Assembly (NCBI GenBank): GCA_003667255.2
Contig: RCWM02000049.1
Location: 1,345,501-1,409,500, forward strand
Origin: Euschistus heros
Lineage: Eukaryota > Arthropoda > Insecta > Hemiptera > Pentatomidae
Length of the DNA: 64,000 nt
Reading direction: 5' to 3'
The notes below the pieces were generated by a model. The model was given only the letters and a program-made list of their open reading frames with translations. It did no database searches and was not told where the DNA came from. The translations under genes and the position numbers were made by a program. This document shows positions 58,801-64,000 of the stretch, one piece after another. Every line of letters starts with the position of its first letter. Within the stretch, counting starts at the first letter, position 1.

Positions 58801-59055
58801 TAGAGTAATTATAGAATTTATTGGAATTATAAAAAATGCCCCACTAAAATGTGGACGATTTCGAACTATCCAAATCTTCACGACAGCCAGGGATGCCTAA
58901 TAACATCGACGATTGTTGCTTTGAGATCGCTCTAAAAACAGTTTCAGACCTCTCCGATAATTATTTATTTTAAAGCCTTATTATTCTGATGATCTTGGTA
59001 TTAAAAAATGTATTATAAAATATGGCAATAATTTTGATCTAAATTTAATGTTGTT
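55835..59055. other. AT-rich noncoding DNA
   Basis: No gene. It contains the tandem duplication at 56333-56429 and a more complex stretch at 58380-58640. The frame at 57647-57934 is K/N-rich and not called. Confidence 0.5.
56333..56429. repeat. Tandem duplication, 53-bp unit
   Basis: TGTTTTGGCGCTAATTAGTT...TTTTTAATC occurs at 56333 and again at 56386 with one base difference over 44 bases. Both copies keep a CTAATTAG palindrome. Confidence 0.9.
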
Positions 59056-59534
59056 CAAAGCTCCCAATTCATTTCAAAATACTCATTTACATGACTGTGA
59101 TTAGACCTATACTGACGTACGGAGTTGTGCTTTGGGGCTCTAGTAAACCATCCAATTCATCTCGTATCCAATCCTTACAATCCAAAATTCTTCGAAAAAT
59201 CTGAATGCTCCTTACTTTGTCACCAATAAACTTATCCATAAAGATCTCAATGTTCCATATGTTGCTGATTTAGCCCAAACCAGATACCAATCCTTTCATA
59301 GTAAGCTCCATAACCACTTAAATCCACCTGTTTCTCAACTTGCTTTCCACTCAATTCCCGATAATCCTCCAAGGCGTCTGAAAGGAAGATGGCCTAGAGA
59401 TCTTGTTAAGATTTTTCATTAAAGTTCTACTGATGAGTAGTTCTTTTCAAGTTTTGGCATGTTATTGTAAGCGTTTTTAACACATTTGCTTGATGTATAT
59501 TTCTACAGTTATAAAAAAAAAAAAAAAAAAAAAT
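59056..59534 (+). mobile_element. Jockey-type LINE, 5'-truncated copy 3
   Basis: Reads SKLPIHFKILIYMTVIRPIL, TYGVVLWGSSKPSN and IQSLQSKILRK. A one-base loss near 59193 shifts the frame, then NAPYFVTNKLIHKDLNVPYV and PDNPPRRLKGRWPRDL follow. The poly(A) tail is at 59513-59533. It is the closest relative of the copy at 1.05 kb. Confidence 0.87.
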
Positions 59535-59539
59535 GAAAA

Positions 59540-60190
59540 AAAAATGTTATCATAACTCAAATAGTAGTACTGCCTTCATAGTTAAACTTGTGTATAGCAA
59601 ATGTTGCTGTCTTGTTAGTTTTGGTGCGTTAACGCAACTTCAAATGTGTCTGAAAGAAAATTGATATCGTTTTGAAAGATATGATGATTCTTATAGGTGC
59701 TAATTTGTTAAAACTTTATAAAAATCTAATTTTTTATTCAATATATGTGTTTCTTTTAGTATTTGTTTAGGTGAATAATATTTATAAAAACTTGTAAAAA
59801 AAATTCTAAATAGGGCTAAGAAGAATACAATTTAATTTTTTTTTTTTTTTTTAAATTGATTTCAAAATTATTGTTATTTTTGTTTCAAAATTGGCACAAG
59901 TTTTTAAAAAGCATGTATAGTTTTTAACTTTATTTATTAATACAAATATATTAAACAATAAATTAAAATTCATCGGATGTTGCAATCTGGTTATTATTAG
60001 TTTAAATAGTTATCATGATGAAGAAATCACCCAATGGTAACTTCTCCGTGCTTTGTGGGAAAACGTATGATTATTTTGTTTATTTTTTATGTACATATTT
60101 TAATTTTAAGTTAACTTTATACTTGAACATAGAAATGATTATACTAAACAACACTACTGCAGTTATCTTTTACGCTATGTGGCGTTTTGT
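59540..60190. other. AT-rich noncoding DNA
   Basis: Nothing recognised. Confidence 0.5.
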
Positions 60191-60194
60191 TTAA

Positions 60195-60645
60195 ATGCAT
60201 TTAATATTGCAAATCGTTTTAACTACATCATCTTCATAGTTAAAGGAAGGTTTAGCAATAATAAAATTTATTGATTTTCAGCTTCAAGCACCTAACCAGT
60301 GCTATGGTACCAGGTTAAAAATAGCAGCTATACGTGGAAATATGATTGAGGCGAAATTCTCACTGGAACAGCGACTGGAGAAATTTCTTTTATTCGTAGA
60401 ATTCCAATGATACCTACACTTATCAACTATTTCAATTCAAACCATTTAAATTCCCAAATAAAGTTTATTTTGCTATTGAAATAAACAAATAAGGCCTGAT
60501 TGACAAGAACGTTGTGGTTATTTGGGTGACTGTTTCACGGTCAATAAAATGTTTGGTTTTACAAAACTGGAAACCACAACAATCAAATCATTATCATTAA
60601 TTCGGGTAACAAAATTCAAAATGTAATTTATTCAGATGTCTTTTT
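60195..60645 (+). mobile_element. Helitron fragment with helicase C-terminus
   Basis: Starts in the family block ACTACATCATCTTCATAGTT / GGAAGGTTTAGCAATAATAA and then jumps to the helicase region, skipping the middle. Both termini are missing. Confidence 0.75.
60300..60640 (+). pseudogene. Helitron helicase C-terminal fragment
   Basis: Reads CYGTRLKIAAIRGNMIEAKF (family LCNGTRL.V..), then after a shift TGTATGEISFIRRIPMIPT, after another shift FQFKPFKFPNKVYFAIEINK and a stop, and finally NVIYSDV. The same protein region as 5677-6019, with more indels. Nonfunctional. Confidence 0.85.
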
Positions 60646-60945
60646 TTATTTATTTATTTATTCTTTTCCTTTTCGAAAACAGCACACGATTTTTATTCAT
60701 GAATTAATAAAACTCTTATTAGTTAATATTATCAAAGTTCCTTTATAATGAGAGTACCCCCACACATCAAGCAGCGACAGGGCATGTTATTAATAATAAA
60801 AAAAGTAATCAGAAATAATTTTTATTTATTTTTTAACACTCTCAAAGTCTCATTCTTTTTACTGTTATTTGATATGGTAGATTGCAGATGGTAGATGGTA
60901 GATTACTGTTAAATGATTTGGTAGATATAATTATTTGCATTGTTC
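60646..60945. other. AT-rich noncoding DNA
   Basis: Small GGTAGAT repeats occur at 60874-60926. No gene. Confidence 0.5.
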
Positions 60946-61525
60946 TGTTCTATTGTACTAATTAGCTTTTGTGTCAAAGGAATTGCCCCTTCCATTGTTT
61001 GATATATGTTGACCAACACGACCGCAATGTTTGCCTGGTGATGATCAGGCGCCCGGTAATTAACTGTTGACTGTTGCTTGTTTTCAATTTACACTGGACG
61101 TTGTTTTCCTATTCAAACTAGTTTTAATTGCCTCGAATTGTATCAATCCTGATACAAAATGGACTTACGATTGTCTGGAAATATCCCGTAATCCCCATTA
61201 AAAAACACGATAAACTACTTACATAAGCAATGGCGTTTTATTCTTAACTGGAATTTTTCAATTCCTTTTAACTCCGTTTTATGCTGTTAATAGCCTGTGC
61301 TGAATTGGATCTGGGGAATTGTTCCAACAGTTCCGTGAAATGTTGGATCGGTCCGCCATTTTCCACTGAAAAAAAAAAAAAAGCTTACGGGACTTCTCTG
61401 TTGGGAAATTCTATTAAGGGCTACAGTTACTTAATTAATTGGACCTAATGGATTAATTAATTACCATTTTCATGCCAAATGGAATAAGCTCCCCTCAGTT
61501 GATCGACTTACTTAACCAATATTCG
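60946..61525. other. Complex unique stretch, candidate conserved noncoding element
   Basis: Balanced, non-repetitive sequence with several TAATTA cores (TTACTTAATTAATTGG, GGATTAATTAATTACC at 61430-61465) and a GGTGATGATCAGGCGCC palindromic block near 61040. No open frame or transposon signal. The motif density suggests a developmental enhancer, but this is inference. Confidence 0.3.
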
Positions 61526-61854
61526 TAGCTGAAGAAAATTTAATATAATATAATTTAACTATAAAAAAGTACATTTTGATTTTTATTGTTTGGAATTTAA
61601 AAAAAAAAAATTATTGATGTATTAAAAAAAATAAACTTAATTATAAATTTTATTACGATTTTTTTTTCTTTAATATTTTTAAATACTTAAAGATCTATTT
61701 AAAACTAACTTTTCTAAAACCTCAAAATTTGAAATACGGCGTTCGGTGTTTAATCGTTCTCAGCTATTATCAAGTATAATTGCCTAGAGTTGGGCAAAAT
61801 TTAATCATAGCTTAATGTTAATTATAACTAATTTCTTGGAATCAATCACCTAAA
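61526..61854. other. AT-rich noncoding DNA
   Basis: A TAGAGTTGGGCAAAATTTAA string at 61784-61803 resembles hAT-type MITE ends, but no partner end was found. Confidence 0.4.
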
Positions 61855-61945
61855 ACATTGATACGATTATGGGAACAATATAGTCTCGAAACCGCGCCAA
61901 AATAAGTTTTTATTTTATTGACTGCTTCAAGAACTTTGTTAAACA
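61855..61945 (+). repeat. PLE family B tail
   Basis: ACGATTATGGGAACAATATA, then GTCTCGAAACCGCGCCAAAA and TTTTATTGACTGCTTCAAG match the last 80 bases of family B and run into TATATATTATATATT. The hammerhead-like block is at 61863-61893. Confidence 0.75.
61863..61893 (+). ncRNA. Hammerhead-like motif, family B tail
   Basis: ACGATTA, T, hairpin GGGA-ACAATATAG-TCTC (a G-T wobble keeps the stem), GAAACC. Stem pairing is kept although the sequence differs from copy 1. Confidence 0.28.
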
Positions 61946-61949
61946 TATA

Positions 61950-64000
61950 TATTATATATTATGTTATTATTGAAAGTTCATAAAAAAAAAAAATCTTTAT
62001 TTTATTTCTTTATAGACTTAAGGTTAATATATATATTCAAAGAGATTTATACTAGCTTTAATGCTATGAAAGAACAGTCATTTAAGGTCATATTTACAGG
62101 AACTATGTATTATGTTATATTTAGTGATAAAATTTATTTCGTAAATATCCTTGCGTGATATGTCAGAAAGGGTAGTTCAGAGTTGTGTGGTTTTGTTATT
62201 TTTAATATATTGATAAATAAACATTTTTCATTTTTTAATTAATGTTTAAATTGCTCTTGCATTCCAGAGATATTCAGATAGCCTTAAGGAGTTGTCATAA
62301 AGTTAGCTCACTTGCCAGACTATTCCAGTTAACTATTAGTTCCGATAGTTAATGTAGTGTTTATTTTATTATAAAAACGTTTATTTTGAAATTATTTCTG
62401 TCATGTTCGCTTATTTATTTTTTATAATAAAATTGTTGATTATTTTCACATTCTTATTTTGAACTTCCCATTATTTGTCTGAAAATTATTACATTTAAGC
62501 AGTTAAAAACGAAAAAAAAAATATAAGTATAATTAAGTTGAACTATTTTTTTTTTCTTTTTTTAGATCAGTTTGTTATCTGATGTTAAAAGATTAATACC
62601 TAGATTTATTGTTTACCGATTTTTTTCTATTGTTGAATTCTAATCTTTAGTTTTGTCTTTATTTTTCAGAGTAAATAGAACAAATTATTTATTTCTGTTA
62701 TATATTTAGAAACGTGATATTTGTGCATGTACTAATAGTGAATACATACTTGTAAACTATTAGGCATATCGATTGCTTTTTAACGACGATCCTGTTCATC
62801 TGGTTAGTTTGAGGTTTACATATTTTACTAACATTGATCGGCCATAAATTATTAGATCGGCCATAAATTAGATTATTGTTGGTTTAATTAGAGTGAAATT
62901 ATAATGTTTACAAATATCTTTTGTTTTATGAAAATGGAAATTTTAATTAAAGTCGGATACTTTGAGGGGTTGGGTACATTGTTTTGGTCCTTTGATCTTT
63001 TGCTTACTGATCCTCTTCTTTTTGCGGTATCAGAGTCTGATGAATAATCCTGGTTATTCCATTCAGAGTTGAATTAAGTGGTTTCCTCGGATAATAGGAA
63101 ACAGGTTTGAAAAGTGTATAAAAACAATTTCACTGAGGGAAATCCTCTTAGTGTACAGAAATAAATAAAATTACGTTTAGTCAAAGAGAAAATTGATATG
63201 AACAGAAACCCATACCAAAAAATAATAAAACAAAACAAACAACGTAAATACGCCCAACAACTGTACGAAAAGTACATTCAAAATTAATTACGTACTTAAT
63301 TATTTTATAATCATAGAATTTAACTATTCGGCAAGGACTAACTCCATATTCGAAGTAATTCGCATCTAAACTGTTATCAGTGGTAACCTACAGAAATTAT
63401 ATTTCGATAAATCGCCTTTATATAGTGACACCTACATTACTGTAAATTTAAACTTGATTCAAAAAAGATTGTCTGTTTTCTTATAAAAGTTTAATCATCC
63501 GTATTAACTATTTTAGTTGTGTCTACTTATTGAATATTTACCTTAATTTATTTTATATTATTTTTTTAATGTTTAATATTTAGTAATTATTCATATTCCT
63601 GAACGAATGAACTAACATGATAAATGTTAATATACATGGCATGCCTTATTCTTCTTTTTTTTAATTGAAAACTCGGTTGTACAGCTATTACGAATACAGA
63701 TTTGTATTAAAGATAATAATATTAATTAAATCCATCATAAATAATTAATAATATATTTCATTATATTAAAAATTTACATTTCTCATTTTCCTAATTCAAT
63801 ATAATTAAAACATATATTGAACCACCCCCTCCTTCCCTCTCTTACTCACACTCTCTCTCACTCTTTTTTTTCACTGGGTGCTAAAAATGAATCATATAAG
63901 GCTTACTGAAATTGCTGTACGACGAATCTCCAGTTACAATGAGCCAAATCCACTACTGAGACGTTATAAGCGTAAATCCTTTGCAGAATAATGGCTTAAT
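61950..64000. other. AT-rich noncoding DNA to window end
   Basis: No gene. It contains a 19-bp tandem duplication (GATCGGCCATAAATTA, 62836-62873) and a C/T-rich patch at 63822-63870. The minus-strand frame 63074-63277 has no motif. Confidence 0.5.
62836..62873. repeat. Tandem duplication, 19-bp unit
   Basis: GATCGGCCATAAATTATTA is followed directly by GATCGGCCATAAATTAGAT. Confidence 0.85.

Overview
This window looks like AT-rich, gene-poor nuclear DNA from an insect or a closely related arthropod. No intact host gene, rRNA or tRNA gene, CRISPR array or bacterial-type operon is visible. Most open frames are short, low-complexity or inside repeats. The evidence for the host group is the mix of transposon relics: canonical Helitrons, Penelope-like retroelements, Jockey-type LINEs, mariner, piggyBac and TTAA MITEs. 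Very long A/T homopolymers, (TA)n and (TG)n tracts, and short CCTAA/TTAGG-type runs fit the same picture. The species cannot be named from the sequence. The DNA is most likely intergenic or deep intronic.

Layout. 0-5.5 kb: AT-rich DNA with one 5'-truncated Jockey copy that keeps its target-site duplication. 5.5-7.25 kb: three Helitron pieces, two of them carrying pieces of the Helitron helicase. 8.6-11.4 kb: a Penelope-like element (PLE family B) on the minus strand with a TTAA MITE inserted in it, followed by two Helitron copies. 12.8-16.9 kb: SINE-like repeats, Helitron ends, a minus-strand Helitron and a PLE family A tail. 17-31 kb: mostly unique AT-rich sequence with a few MITEs, the 5' end of a second Helitron family, pogo/Tigger-like ends and one GC-rich island. 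31-38.5 kb: satellite-like repeats, a 350-bp fold-back made of two family A tails, two more fold-back elements and a tRNA-headed SINE. 40-45 kb: a mariner C-terminus, a Helitron flanked by A and T, a piggyBac element with TTAA duplications and a nested PLE tail, and a mariner N-terminus. 46-52 kb: a Helitron, a long (TG)n, an inverted PLE family B junction, more satellite-like units, and the most complete Helitron with a Jockey inserted in it. 52-64 kb: a 98-base A tract, two more Jockey copies, one more helicase relic, and long unique stretches with higher sequence complexity, some rich in homeodomain-type TAATTA motifs, which may be conserved regulatory DNA.

How the parts relate. The elements are nested, which gives a relative order: a PLE tail lies inside the piggyBac element, a TTAA MITE lies inside PLE family B (the matching empty site is in the second family B copy), and a Jockey lies inside a Helitron. 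All recognisable transposase, helicase and reverse-transcriptase pieces are broken, so nothing here looks autonomously mobile. The most unusual signal is shared by the two PLE-like families. Each carries a conserved block with a CTGANGA-like core, one T, a short perfect hairpin and then GAAAC. That layout resembles the hammerhead-ribozyme cores reported in Penelope-like elements.
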